Positions 1 to 8,394 of a DNA stretch of 64,000 nucleotides are shown one piece after another (the first letter of the stretch is position 1; every line of letters starts with the position of its first letter). The notes beneath the pieces were generated by a model. It had not been told where the DNA came from. It searched no databases and saw nothing but the letters and a program-made list of their open reading frames with translations. The position numbers were made by a program, and so were the translations under genes. The DNA comes from Aureimonas sp. OT7 (GTDB lineage: Bacteria > Pseudomonadota > Alphaproteobacteria > Rhizobiales > Rhizobiaceae): contig NZ_CP062167.1 in assembly GCF_014844055.1 (NCBI RefSeq), positions 2,641,501 to 2,705,500 on the forward strand, given 5' to 3'.

Positions 1-345
1 GCCCTGCATGGTTTCGATCTCGCGGCGCATGAAGGCGGCGCCGGCCATGCCCAGCGCCCGCAGCGGCAATCCGCTTTCGAAGAGATCGGGCACAACCTCG
101 CAACGCGTCAGGCCGAAACGCTCCGACAGCTGGTCCTCCAGCTGGAGGCACTCGGTGACATCGCCCTCGATAATCACCTTGACCGCGCCCGTCTGACTGG
201 CGCGCGCAACCAGACGATGCGCCTTGACGCTCGATACGCCCAGCCGCTCGGCAACTTCGGCCTGCGTCAGGCCGGCGCCGAAATGCAGCCATGCCGCGCG
301 GATGGCAAGGCTGTCGTCTGCCGGGCGGCGCAATATGCGGGACAT
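1..345 (-). CDS. SorC-family sugar-responsive regulator, EryD-like (3' end outside window)
   Basis: Partial gene: the first 115 residues read leftward from ATG at 343-345 and run off the window. A helix-turn-helix lies at about residues 26-46 (LTQAEVAERLGVS, then KAHRLVARA), followed by the start of the sugar-phosphate-binding effector domain (GDVTECLQLEDQL). This is the SorC/DeoR-type layout, and the spacing and motifs resemble EryD, the erythritol-operon repressor of Brucella and rhizobia. It is divergent from the importer operon that starts at 780, so it probably controls that operon, itself, or genes further left. The EryD assignment is inference because the effector domain is not visible. 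Confidence 0.8.
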   Translation of the reverse strand, partial: MSRILRRPADDSLAIRAAWLHFGAGLTQAEVAERLGVSSVKAHRLVARASQTGAVKVIIEGDVTECLQLEDQLSERFGLTRCEVVPDLFESGLPLRALGMAGAAFMRREIETMQG

Positions 346-779
346 GACCCTCCACACCCTGCTACAGGTGAAATTATTTTATGTTGGCGAAAATTCTTTC
401 ACTTTCCATCTCACAAGTCAAATTGGCCGCCGGGGCGCCAAATGCCGCACAAAACCATGCTGCACCGCGAGAAGTGCAGGGATGCGATGATTACGGCTAA
501 CGGCGAGGATTGACAGGGGGAAGTGGTATATAACATTATCGACCTGAAACTTAACACAGACATATCACGTCCCATTGGGACCATGCTTTGCAATGCGACG
601 CCCTGCCGGGAGGAACACGGCAGGAAAACGCGTCATCGGGAGGAAGGCTCAATGTCAGGTTCAGCCGATACGGCCGTGCTGCCGGTCGTCGCACCACCGC
701 GACGCGGCGACCGCGTGGGCCATCGCAAGGCATTTCGATTCTTCCAGACACTTCAGCCGAACCGGAGGTTGATCCGCCC
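346..779. other. Divergent intergenic region between the SorC regulator and the importer operon
   Basis: I see no convincing gene in these 434 bases. On the plus strand TTGACA at 510-515 is followed 15 bases later by TAACAT at 531-536, a possible promoter for the importer operon. The GGAGG at 764-768 is the ribosome binding site of the DUF2291 gene. The left third is AT-rich compared with the surroundings and holds the regulator promoter and an inverted repeat listed separately. Confidence 0.5.
368..421 (-). promoter_or_regulatory. Putative regulator promoter overlapped by an inverted repeat
   Basis: On the minus strand TTGACT (416-421) and AAGAAT (393-398) are 17 bases apart, a plausible -35/-10 pair for the SorC regulator. 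An inverted repeat, GTGAAA at 368-373 and TTTCAC at 397-402, overlaps this -10. That fits autoregulation by the SorC protein. It is a visual match only. Confidence 0.35.
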
Positions 780-1430
780 ATGAGTACAGAGGCCGTCGCC
801 GCGCGCCGCGCGCGCTTTCGCCCCAGCCACATGGTTCTTGCCGCCACGGCGGTGGCGCTCCTTGCAGCCATCGCGCTCGACACGACCTATGTGAGCGTCG
901 ATTCCGCCGAAGGCGCGCGCGCCCAGGGCTTCTCGCCCGAGACGTATGGCGCCGAGGAATTCCCGAACGTGCAGTCGGCCATCGAGGGCAAGGCGACGGA
1001 TGCGGCGGCGCTGGCCGCCGCCATCGCCGCCAACAAGGATGAGGCCGTCGCGCAGCACGGCACGCCGTCCGGTATCGCGCCCGTCATGTCCGTCACCTTC
1101 ACCGGTGTCGCCGGCGAACCGCGCTCCGGCATCTACCCCGTCACGGTCGAGGGCGCGCCCGACGATCTCGTCATCCGCGTCCAGACCGGGCCGGCCATCA
1201 ACGGCACCGAGTTGCGGGATGCGCCCGGCACGATCGAGTTTGGCCAGTTCACCAACCAGATCGAGTACCAGAACGCCGGTGCGGCGCTGAACGAGGAGAT
1301 GAAGAAGCAGGTGCTGGCCGGCGTCGACACTGCCAACCTGAACGGCAAGACGATCACGGTCACCGGCGCCTTCCGCCTCATCAACCCGAAGAGCTGGCTC
1401 GTGACGCCGGTTCGGATGTCGGTCGAATGA
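780..1430 (+). CDS. DUF2291-family membrane-anchored protein, importer partner
   Basis: A 216-residue protein with a short basic N-terminus, one membrane segment at about residues 18-38 and an extracytoplasmic domain. It matches DUF2291, a family found next to ribose/erythritol-type ABC importers; its exact role is unknown. ATG at 780 is chosen because GGAGG at 764-768 lies 11 bases upstream. Its stop overlaps the start of the ATPase gene (ATGA at 1427-1430), so the two are translationally coupled. First gene of the importer operon. Confidence 0.75.
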   Translation: MSTEAVAARRARFRPSHMVLAATAVALLAAIALDTTYVSVDSAEGARAQGFSPETYGAEEFPNVQSAIEGKATDAAALAAAIAANKDEAVAQHGTPSGIAPVMSVTFTGVAGEPRSGIYPVTVEGAPDDLVIRVQTGPAINGTELRDAPGTIEFGQFTNQIEYQNAGAALNEEMKKQVLAGVDTANLNGKTITVTGAFRLINPKSWLVTPVRMSVE

Positions 1431-2962
1431 GCGCGCCCCGGCAGGCCGGCGGCATCGGCGAAACGGTTCTTTCCGCGCGAAACGTCGCCAAATCATACGG
1501 CAACATCCACGCATTGAAGGGCGTCAACTTCGACGTCCGCCGCGGCGAGGTGACGACCCTGTTCGGCGAAAACGGTGCCGGCAAGTCCACCCTCATGCGC
1601 ATCCTGTCGGGCGTAACGCCGCCGACATCGGGCGAAGTCATCCTCGATGGACAGTCCGTCACCTTCTCTTCTTCGGTGGACGCGCGCGATCGCGGTATCT
1701 CCATCATCCACCAGGAACTCAGCCTGGCGCCCAATCTCAGCGTGCGGGACAACATCTTCATGGGACGCGAGATCCGCGGCCCGATGGGCGTCGACTTTGC
1801 CGAGGAAGAACGGCAGGCCCGCGCCCTGATGGAGGAGCTGGAAGAGGATATCGATCCCCTCACCCCGGTCGAGGAACTGCGGCTGGGGCAGCAGCAGATC
1901 GTCGAGATTGCCCGGGCGCTGTCCATCAACGCGCGCATTCTCATCATGGACGAGCCGACTTCGGCGCTCAGCGCGTCCGAGGTGGAGGTGCTGTTCAAGG
2001 TCATCCGTGACCTGAAGGCGCGCGGCGTCGCCATCGTCTATATTTCGCATCACCTGGAAGAGGCGCTGCAGATCACCGATCATGCGGTCGTCCTGCGCGA
2101 CGGCAGCATGACGGCCAAGGCCGAGCGCCGCGATATCGACCTGGAGTGGATCGTCCGCAACATGGTGGGCGAGAACTTCGACCTTGGCTCGCCGCCCGCC
2201 GGCTACGATTTCGGGCCGGTGGCGCTGTCGGTGCGCAATGTCAGCGTGACCGAATCCTCCAGCGGGGTCGATGTCGTCGACAGGCTCAGCCTAGACGTGC
2301 GTGCCGGCGAGATCGTCTGCATCTACGGGCTCATGGGCGCGGGCCGCACCGAGCTCCTGGAAGCGGTGGCCGGGCGCGTCCCGCTGGCGGCCGGACAGGT
2401 CGTGCTGGAGGGGCAGGACGTGTCGCGCCTATCCATCGCCGAGCGCATCCAGCGCGGGCTGGTGCTGATCCCCGAAGACCGGCAGCGCGACGGGCTGGTG
2501 CAGACCATGAGCGTCGGCGAAAACCTGTCGCTGGCCAGCATCAAGGCCTTCACGCGCGGGCTTTTCACCTCGGGCCGCAAGGAGCGCGACCTGGTGAAGG
2601 AGTCCATCGGCCGCGTCCACATCAAGACCGGTGGGCCGGAAGCGCCCATCGGCTCGCTTTCGGGCGGCAACCAGCAGAAGGTCGTCATCGGCAAGATGCT
2701 GGCGACCGGGCCGCGCGTCGTGCTGCTGGACGAGCCGAGCCGTGGCATCGACATCGGCGCCAAGGCCGAGGTGTTCAAGCTTCTGGCGGGCCGCGCCACG
2801 GAAGGCCTGGCCGTCGTGTATTCCACCTCCGAAGTCGGAGAGTGCCTTTCCATTGCCCATCGCATCATCGTCATGAGCCGGGGCCGCATCGCGGCCGAGT
2901 TCGGCTCCGACGTGAGCAAGGAACAGATCATGGCCGCGTCGGGCGAGGCCGTCGTCGCATGA
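1427..2962 (+). CDS. Sugar ABC importer, duplicated ATPase subunit (RbsA/MglA type; EryE candidate)
   Basis: A 511-residue protein with two tandem ATPase domains, the normal length for the RbsA/MglA family. The first has Walker A GENGAGKS (residues 47-54) and Walker B ILIMDEPTSAL. The second has the degenerate Walker A usual in this family (YGLMGAGRTELL), signature LSGGNQQK and Walker B VVLLDEPSRG. It powers import with the permease at 2959 and the binding protein at 4150, all in one operon with four-base overlaps. The neighbouring kinase, GlpD-like dehydrogenase and TPI/RpiB pair suggest a polyol such as erythritol; the substrate is inference. Confidence 0.9.
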   Translation: MSAPRQAGGIGETVLSARNVAKSYGNIHALKGVNFDVRRGEVTTLFGENGAGKSTLMRILSGVTPPTSGEVILDGQSVTFSSSVDARDRGISIIHQELSLAPNLSVRDNIFMGREIRGPMGVDFAEEERQARALMEELEEDIDPLTPVEELRLGQQQIVEIARALSINARILIMDEPTSALSASEVEVLFKVIRDLKARGVAIVYISHHLEEALQITDHAVVLRDGSMTAKAERRDIDLEWIVRNMVGENFDLGSPPAGYDFGPVALSVRNVSVTESSSGVDVVDRLSLDVRAGEIVCIYGLMGAGRTELLEAVAGRVPLAAGQVVLEGQDVSRLSIAERIQRGLVLIPEDRQRDGLVQTMSVGENLSLASIKAFTRGLFTSGRKERDLVKESIGRVHIKTGGPEAPIGSLSGGNQQKVVIGKMLATGPRVVLLDEPSRGIDIGAKAEVFKLLAGRATEGLAVVYSTSEVGECLSIAHRIIVMSRGRIAAEFGSDVSKEQIMAASGEAVVA

Positions 2963-4077
2963 CCAGAGACAAGAGCGGAGCCGCGAACATGGCCGACACC
3001 ACTTCACCCTCGAAGCAGGCCTCCCGGGCAGGCGGGTTCGACCTTGCCCGGCTGCTGCTGGAAGGGCGCGCCTTCTTCGCGCTGATCGCGATCATCATCG
3101 TCTTCTCGGTGCTGTCGCCGGTTTACTTCACGGTCAACAACTTCCTCGTCATGTCGTCGCATGTGGCGATCTTCGGGCTTCTGGCCATCGGGATGCTGCT
3201 GGTGATCCTGACGGGCGGCATCGACCTTTCGGTCGGCTCCACGCTGGGGCTCGCCGGCGTCGTCGCCGGCTTCCTGATGCAGGGCGTGACGCTTGAGGCC
3301 TTCGGCATCGTCGCCTATCCGCCGGTCTGGGCGGTGGTGGTGCTGACATTGATGCTCGGAGCCTTCGTGGGCGCCATCAACGGAGTGCTCATCGCCTTCT
3401 TCAAGGTGCCGGCCTTCGTGGCCACGCTCGGCGTGCTCTACGTGGCGCGCGGCGTTGCGCTGCTGATGACCAACGGCCTGACCTACAACAACCTTGCCGG
3501 CCGGCCCGAACTTGGCAACACCGGCTTCGACTGGCTGGGCTTCAACCGGCTGTTCAGCGTGCCCATCGGCGTCATCATCCTGGCGGTCGTGGCCGTCATA
3601 GCCAGCATCATGCTCAACCGCACGGCCTTCGGGCGCTGGATCTACTCCACCGGCGGCAACGCACGGGCGGCCGAGCTTTCGGGCGTTCCGGTGCGCTTCA
3701 CCACGCTGATGGTCTACATCCTGTCCGGCATGTGCGCGGCCATCGCCGGCCTGGTCCTGTCTTCGCAGCTCACCTCGGCCGGCCCCACCGCCGGCACCAC
3801 CTACGAATTGACGGCCATCGCTGCCGTCGTGGTGGGCGGCGCGGCGCTGACCGGTGGCCGGGGCACCATCCGCGGCACGCTGCTGGGCGCCTTCGTCATC
3901 GGCTTCCTGGGCGACGGCCTCGTCATCATCGGCGTGTCGTCCTACTGGCAGACGGTCTTCACCGGTGCGGTGATCGTGCTTGCCGTCCTTCTGAACAGCA
4001 TCCAGTACGGCCGCCGGCCCAAGCGCACCGCGCCGGCAGCCGCCGCCCCTTCTCCGCAGCAGGGTTCCACGGCCTGA
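2959..4077 (+). CDS. Sugar ABC importer, permease subunit (RbsC type; EryF candidate)
   Basis: A 372-residue, very hydrophobic protein with about 8-10 membrane segments. It carries the RbsC-family signature GGIDLSVGSTLGLAGV in the N-terminal third and the C-terminal GGAALTGGRGTIRGTLLGA region. ATG at 2959 overlaps the ATPase stop (ATGA). A second in-frame ATG at 2989 has GGAG nine bases upstream and is an equally good start. It forms the membrane channel with the ATPase at 1427. A proline/alanine-rich hydrophilic tail ends the protein. Confidence 0.9.
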   Translation: MTRDKSGAANMADTTSPSKQASRAGGFDLARLLLEGRAFFALIAIIIVFSVLSPVYFTVNNFLVMSSHVAIFGLLAIGMLLVILTGGIDLSVGSTLGLAGVVAGFLMQGVTLEAFGIVAYPPVWAVVVLTLMLGAFVGAINGVLIAFFKVPAFVATLGVLYVARGVALLMTNGLTYNNLAGRPELGNTGFDWLGFNRLFSVPIGVIILAVVAVIASIMLNRTAFGRWIYSTGGNARAAELSGVPVRFTTLMVYILSGMCAAIAGLVLSSQLTSAGPTAGTTYELTAIAAVVVGGAALTGGRGTIRGTLLGAFVIGFLGDGLVIIGVSSYWQTVFTGAVIVLAVLLNSIQYGRRPKRTAPAAAAPSPQQGSTA

Positions 4078-4149
4078 GGGCCGGTCTACGGCGGAAGATC
4101 GCCGGGCAACCGGCTCCACTTGAGTGCAACGCACGGGAGAAAAGTGAGC

Positions 4150-5100
4150 ATGCGCAAGACAATCAAGGCCCTGCTTCTGGCAGGCATGGTATCCATCGCA
4201 CCGTCCTTCGCCACTACGGCTTCGGCCGAAGGCCTGGTGACGATCATCGTCAACGATCCGTCGAACCCGTACTGGTTCACCGAAGGCGAAGTCGCCTCCA
4301 AGACAGCCAAGGAACTCGGCTACGACGCCACCGTCGGGGCCCATCGCGGCGACACCAACACCGAAAGCAACCTGATCGATACCGCGATCACCAACCAGTC
4401 GGTCGCCATCATCCTCGATCCCGCCAATGCCGACGGTTCGGTGGGCGCGGTGCGCAAGGCCGTCAATGCGGGCATCCCGGTCTTCCTCGTCAACGCCGAG
4501 ATCAACCAGGAGGGCCTCGCCAAGTCGCAGCTCGTGTCCAACAACGCGCAGGGCGCGGCGCTGGGCGCACAGCAATGGGTGGAGATCCTTGGCGATAAGG
4601 CCACCTATGTCGAGTTGCTCGGCGCGCCGTCCGACAATAACGCGGCGACCCGCTCCAACGGCTACACGACCGTTCTCAGCCAGTATCCCGACCTCGAGAA
4701 GGTTGGCCAGGAAGTTGCCAACTGGGATCGCACCCAGGGTTTCAACCGCATGCAGAGCCTGCTGCAGGCCAACCCCAACATCAACGGCGTGATCAGCGGT
4801 AACGACGAAATGGCGCTTGGCGCCATCGCCGCCCTCAAGCAGGCCGGCAAGCTCGGCGACGTCACGGTTGGCGGCTTCGACGGCTCGCCCGATGCGGTCG
4901 CCGCCATCAAGGCCGGCGAACTCGCCTACACGGTGCTGCAGCCGGTTGCCGTGTTTGCGGAGGAAGCCGTGCGCCAGGCCGACAACTTCATCAAGAACGG
5001 CGAGACGGGCGCCCCCGCCGAGAAGCAGCTTTTCGACTGCGTCCTGATCACCAAGGACAATGTCGACAAGTACACCTCGCCCTTCGTGCTCGAGCAGTAA
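4150..5100 (+). CDS. Sugar ABC importer, periplasmic binding protein (EryG candidate)
   Basis: A 316-residue protein with a Sec signal peptide (about residues 1-28, ending TTASAEG) and a ribose-binding-type Peripla_BP_4 fold: VTIIVNDPSNPYWFTEGEV near the N-terminus, GAHRGDTNTESN, and GVISGNDEMALGAIAALK in the C-terminal lobe. ATG at 4150 follows GGGAGA at 4135-4140. It delivers the sugar or polyol to the permease. The 72-base gap and the hairpin after its stop fit the higher expression usual for binding proteins. Confidence 0.9.
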   Translation: MRKTIKALLLAGMVSIAPSFATTASAEGLVTIIVNDPSNPYWFTEGEVASKTAKELGYDATVGAHRGDTNTESNLIDTAITNQSVAIILDPANADGSVGAVRKAVNAGIPVFLVNAEINQEGLAKSQLVSNNAQGAALGAQQWVEILGDKATYVELLGAPSDNNAATRSNGYTTVLSQYPDLEKVGQEVANWDRTQGFNRMQSLLQANPNINGVISGNDEMALGAIAALKQAGKLGDVTVGGFDGSPDAVAAIKAGELAYTVLQPVAVFAEEAVRQADNFIKNGETGAPAEKQLFDCVLITKDNVDKYTSPFVLEQ

Positions 5101-5111
5101 TGTCGAAGAAA

Positions 5112-5130
5112 GGGGCGGCCCGGCCGCCCC
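5112..5130 (+). terminator. GC-rich hairpin after the binding-protein gene
   Basis: GGGGCGGC at 5112-5119 pairs with GCCGCCCC at 5123-5130 (8 bp, 3-base loop). Only CTTCCATTT follows, so it is a weak terminator or a 3'-end stabilising hairpin between the importer and the DeoR gene. Confidence 0.45.
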
Positions 5131-5153
5131 CTTCCATTTGAGGGGGGAGACAG

Positions 5154-5999
5154 ATGGCGGCAGGAAAATCCGACGACAACGATCCGGCGGTGGCCGTCGC
5201 CGCGGACGATTCCCTGAGCGACTCGCGGCAGGCCCGCCAGCTTGCCCGCCGCCAGTCCATTGCCCAGACCGTCATGGCCGAAGGGTCCATGCGGATCGAA
5301 GATCTGACGGCGCGCTTCGGCGTCAGCCTCATGACGGCGCACCGCGATCTCGACGAACTCGTCAGCCGCGGCCTGCTGCGCAAGGCGCGTGGTGTCGTCT
5401 CGGCCGCCCCGACCAGTCTGATCGAATCCAGCGACGTCTATCGCGCCAACAGGCAGGCCGCCGAGAAGGAGGCCATCGCCGAAGCCGCCATGCAGTTCGT
5501 GGAGCCGGGGCAGGCCCTGTTCTTCGACGATTCGACCACCGTTCAGCAGATGGCCCGGCATCTGCCGATGAAGGTGCCGCTGACCTGCATCACCAATTCC
5601 CTGACATTGATGAACGAGTTGAAGGCCGTTCGCGACCTGACCCTGCTCGGCCTCGGCGGACAATATTACAACTGGTGCAACGCGTTCATGGGCCGCATGA
5701 CGACCAGCGAAATTTCGCGCCTGCGGGCCGACACGCTGTTCATCTCCATGGCCGCGGTTACCGACGACATCGTCTTCCACCAGTCACCCGAGATGATCGA
5801 GACAAAGCGCGCCATGTTCAACGCGTCGGCCCGGCGCATCCTGCTGATCGATCATACGAAATTCGAAAGGCGCGCGCTGCACGGCTTTGCTGCCCTTTCC
5901 GAGTTCGACACCGTGATCGTCGATGGCCATACGCCCGGGGAACACGTCTCGCGCCTGCGGGACAAGGGGATCAACGTCGTGGTCGCGCCCGTGCGCTAA
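5154..5999 (+). CDS. DeoR-family transcriptional regulator (first of three in the locus)
   Basis: A 281-residue protein with an N-terminal winged helix (MRIEDLTARFGVSLMTAHRDLDELVSRG at about residues 44-71) preceded by a hydrophilic extension of about 35 residues, then the DeoRC sugar-phosphate sensor domain (FFDDSTTVQQMA, ITNSLTLMNEL, LIDHTKF). In this family a phosphorylated pathway intermediate usually relieves repression. ATG at 5154 follows a purine-rich GGGGGGAGA. It sits between importer and kinase and resembles the regulator at 7612, which suggests a duplication. Confidence 0.85.
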   Translation: MAAGKSDDNDPAVAVAADDSLSDSRQARQLARRQSIAQTVMAEGSMRIEDLTARFGVSLMTAHRDLDELVSRGLLRKARGVVSAAPTSLIESSDVYRANRQAAEKEAIAEAAMQFVEPGQALFFDDSTTVQQMARHLPMKVPLTCITNSLTLMNELKAVRDLTLLGLGGQYYNWCNAFMGRMTTSEISRLRADTLFISMAAVTDDIVFHQSPEMIETKRAMFNASARRILLIDHTKFERRALHGFAALSEFDTVIVDGHTPGEHVSRLRDKGINVVVAPVR

Positions 6000-6016
6000 C
6001 GCTGATCGCAGGCATC

Positions 6017-6053
6017 GTAACAAATATTGCCGTTACATTTCGACTGTTGTAAC
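6017..6053 (+). promoter_or_regulatory. Candidate DeoR-type operator upstream of the kinase gene
   Basis: GTAAC at 6017-6021 and GTTAC at 6032-6036 form an inverted repeat, and GTAAC recurs at 6049-6053, exactly 32 bases (about three helical turns) after the first copy. The stretch is AT-richer than its flanks and lies just before the kinase ribosome binding site (GGGAGG at 6074). It is a plausible regulator site in the only sizeable gap of the kinase-regulator-dehydrogenase unit. Confidence 0.4.
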
Positions 6054-6088
6054 ACTCCGGCACGGAATCGCACGGGAGGTTTGCGGTC

Positions 6089-7615
6089 GTGCCATCAATC
6101 CTGGGTATCGATAACGGGCTCACCGTCACCAAGGCCGTCATTTTCGACGCGGATGGGCGGCAGCTTGCGGTGGCACGGCGAAGGGTGCCGCAGGACATCC
6201 CCCATCCCCGCCACGTCGAACGCGACATGGCCGGCCTGTGGCGGGCGACGGCGGAGGCGATCCGCGATGCCCTCGCCTCGTCCGGCCGCCCGGCCGGCGA
6301 TATCGTCGCCATTGCCGCCACGGCGCACGGCGACGGACTGTATCTGCTGGACCGGGAGCGCCAACCGCTCGGGCCGGGTATCCTTTCCCTGGACAGCCGC
6401 GCACTGGACATCGTGAAGCGCTGGTCGGGCGCCGGCCTTTTCGATGCCGCGCTGGAGCTGACCGGCCAGGCGCCGCACGTATCCGCCCCGTCGGCCCTTC
6501 TGGCCTGGATCCGCGACAACGAGCCCGAGCGGTATGCGCGCATCGGGCACGTGCTCGGCTGCAAGGACTGGCTGCGCTTCTGCCTGACCGATACGATCGG
6601 CACGGACCGCACGGAGGCCAGCACCTCCTTTACCGACGTCAAGACGCAAGAATACTCCAGGCCGGCGGCGGAATTGTTCGGACTGTCCGGCATCTTCGAT
6701 GCCCTTGCCCCCATGGCGGGTTCGGCCGAAATCGTCGGCCACGTCACCGCGCAGGCGGCGGCGGCCACAGGCCTCGTCGAAGGAACGCCCGTCGCCTGCG
6801 GCCTTCATGACGTGACCGCCTCGGCGCTGGGCGCGGGCGGGCACCGGCACGGCGTGGTCGATATCGTGGCGGGCACCTACTCGATCAACGAGGTCGTCAC
6901 CGACACGCCGCGTGTCGATGCGCGCTGGTTCTGCCGCAACGGCATCGCGCCCGGCCAGTGGAACGCCATGTCGATCTCGCCGGCGTCGGCCGCCAATTAC
7001 GACTGGTTCCTCGATACGGTCTTCACGGCAGAGCTTGAGGCGTCGCATGCCGGTGGTCGGCCCATCCACACCCTTGCGGCGGCAGAGCTTGACGCGGCAC
7101 TGGCGCGGCCCTCTGGCATCCTCTTCCATCCGTATCTGTTCGGCTCGCCGCAGGCCGGTCCGGCAAGCGCCGGCTTCTTCGGCCTGCATGGCTGGCACAC
7201 GCGGGGCGACATGCTGCGCGCCGTGCTGGAAGGAATCGCCTTCAACCACCGCTATCATATCGACGCCCTTGCGGATGGATTCCGCTTCGAGGCGGCGCGC
7301 CTGACGGGGGGCATCTCCCGCAACCCTGCATTTGCCCAGCTTTTCGCCGATATCATCGACCGCCCGGTCACCCTGTCCACGACCGAAGAAACCGCCGCCT
7401 TCGGTGCCGCGCTCTGCGCCGGGGCGGCGGTCGGCCTGTACGACAGCCCGATGGCCGATCCGCGCGGCGCGGCCGTCGACGGGCCGACCTATCGGCCCGA
7501 CGCGGCCCGCCATGCCGCGCTGTCGGCGCGCTACGCGGTGTACCGCAATCTTGCGGATGCGATGGCGCCCTTGTGGCCGCAACTGGAATCCTTGAGCGAA
7601 GGGGGCCGGCAATGA
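6089..7615 (+). CDS. FGGY-family carbohydrate kinase (polyol/erythritol kinase candidate)
   Basis: A 508-residue protein of normal FGGY length. The N-terminal ATPase-fold motif is GIDNGLTVTKAVIFD (residues 5-19). Conserved parts include DSRALDIV, CKDWLRFCLTDTIGTDRTEAS and the C-terminal LTGGISRNPAFAQLFADII. It starts at GTG 6089 with GGGAGG at 6074-6079. Its context (importer upstream, flavin dehydrogenase downstream) makes it the likely first enzyme, phosphorylating the imported polyol. From memory it does not look close to Brucella EryA, so I give no gene symbol; a different sugar or polyol is possible. The stop overlaps the next gene (ATGA). Confidence 0.85.
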   Translation: MPSILGIDNGLTVTKAVIFDADGRQLAVARRRVPQDIPHPRHVERDMAGLWRATAEAIRDALASSGRPAGDIVAIAATAHGDGLYLLDRERQPLGPGILSLDSRALDIVKRWSGAGLFDAALELTGQAPHVSAPSALLAWIRDNEPERYARIGHVLGCKDWLRFCLTDTIGTDRTEASTSFTDVKTQEYSRPAAELFGLSGIFDALAPMAGSAEIVGHVTAQAAAATGLVEGTPVACGLHDVTASALGAGGHRHGVVDIVAGTYSINEVVTDTPRVDARWFCRNGIAPGQWNAMSISPASAANYDWFLDTVFTAELEASHAGGRPIHTLAAAELDAALARPSGILFHPYLFGSPQAGPASAGFFGLHGWHTRGDMLRAVLEGIAFNHRYHIDALADGFRFEAARLTGGISRNPAFAQLFADIIDRPVTLSTTEETAAFGAALCAGAAVGLYDSPMADPRGAAVDGPTYRPDAARHAALSARYAVYRNLADAMAPLWPQLESLSEGGRQ

Positions 7616-8394
7616 CGCGCGGAGCGGACCGGCGCGAGGAGATCGCCGCCTTCGTCGCAGAGCGTGGCCATGTGCGCGTGGAGGAGCTGGTGGAACGCTT
7701 CGGCGTCTCGCGCATGACCATACATCGCCACGTCGACCAGTTGGCACAGCGCGGCATACTGCACAAGCTCCACGGAGCGGTCAGCGCGCAGCCCTCCGGC
7801 ATCTATGAGAGCCTGTTTCGCTATCGCAGCGGCATCGCCGTGCAGGAGAAGGCGCAGCTTGCGCAGGCGGCGCTTCGGCATATCGAGCCGGGACAGGTCG
7901 TCATGCTGGACGATTCGACCACGGTGACGGCGCTGGCGCCCCTTCTGGCTGCCAGGACGCCCATCAGCGTCGTCACCAACAGCCTGGCCGCCGCCGATGT
8001 CCTGCGCGGGCTCGACGGGGTGGATCTCCTGTGTCCCGGCGGCCAGTACCACCGCACCTACGACGCCTATATCGGGCACCTGTGCGAAACCGCGCTCGGC
8101 CGGCTGCGGGCGGACGTGGCGATCTGTTCCGCCTCTGCTGTCGACGGTGCCACCGCCTTCATCCAGGATTCGCAGATCGTGCGAATAAAGCAGGCGATGC
8201 TGGCCTCGGCGCGCCAGCGCATCCTGCTGGTGGACGGCTCCAAGTTCGGCCGCGTGGCGCTGCACGAGTTCGCGCCGCTGGACACGTTCGATACGGTGAT
8301 CGTCGATGCAGGACTGTCGGCGCAAACGGTTTCCGGACTTCGCGACGCGGGTATCCGGATAGAAACAGCCTCTTCCAGGAAAAGCGGATCATGA
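7612..8394 (+). CDS. DeoR-family transcriptional regulator (second)
   Basis: A 260-residue protein with winged helix VRVEELVERFGVSRMTIHRHVDQLAQRG (about residues 21-48) and a DeoRC domain (MLDDSTTVTALAP, VVTNSLAAADVL, LLVDGSKFGRVALHEF). Domain order and motifs are close to the regulator at 5154, without that protein's N-terminal extension. It overlaps the kinase stop by ATGA and the dehydrogenase start by ATGA, so it is co-translated with both enzymes. Probably a repressor answering to a pathway phosphate. Confidence 0.87.
   Translation: MTRGADRREEIAAFVAERGHVRVEELVERFGVSRMTIHRHVDQLAQRGILHKLHGAVSAQPSGIYESLFRYRSGIAVQEKAQLAQAALRHIEPGQVVMLDDSTTVTALAPLLAARTPISVVTNSLAAADVLRGLDGVDLLCPGGQYHRTYDAYIGHLCETALGRLRADVAICSASAVDGATAFIQDSQIVRIKQAMLASARQRILLVDGSKFGRVALHEFAPLDTFDTVIVDAGLSAQTVSGLRDAGIRIETASSRKSGS

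Noticed and set aside
3004..4575. A long open frame on the minus strand opposite the permease and binding-protein genes
   Set aside because: It lacks recognisable motifs, is rich in Arg/His/Gly/Asp typical of antisense frames in GC-rich DNA, and lies opposite well-supported genes.
6089..7615. Naming the kinase eryA
   Set aside because: Context fits, but the visible motifs do not let me separate erythritol kinase from other FGGY polyol kinases.
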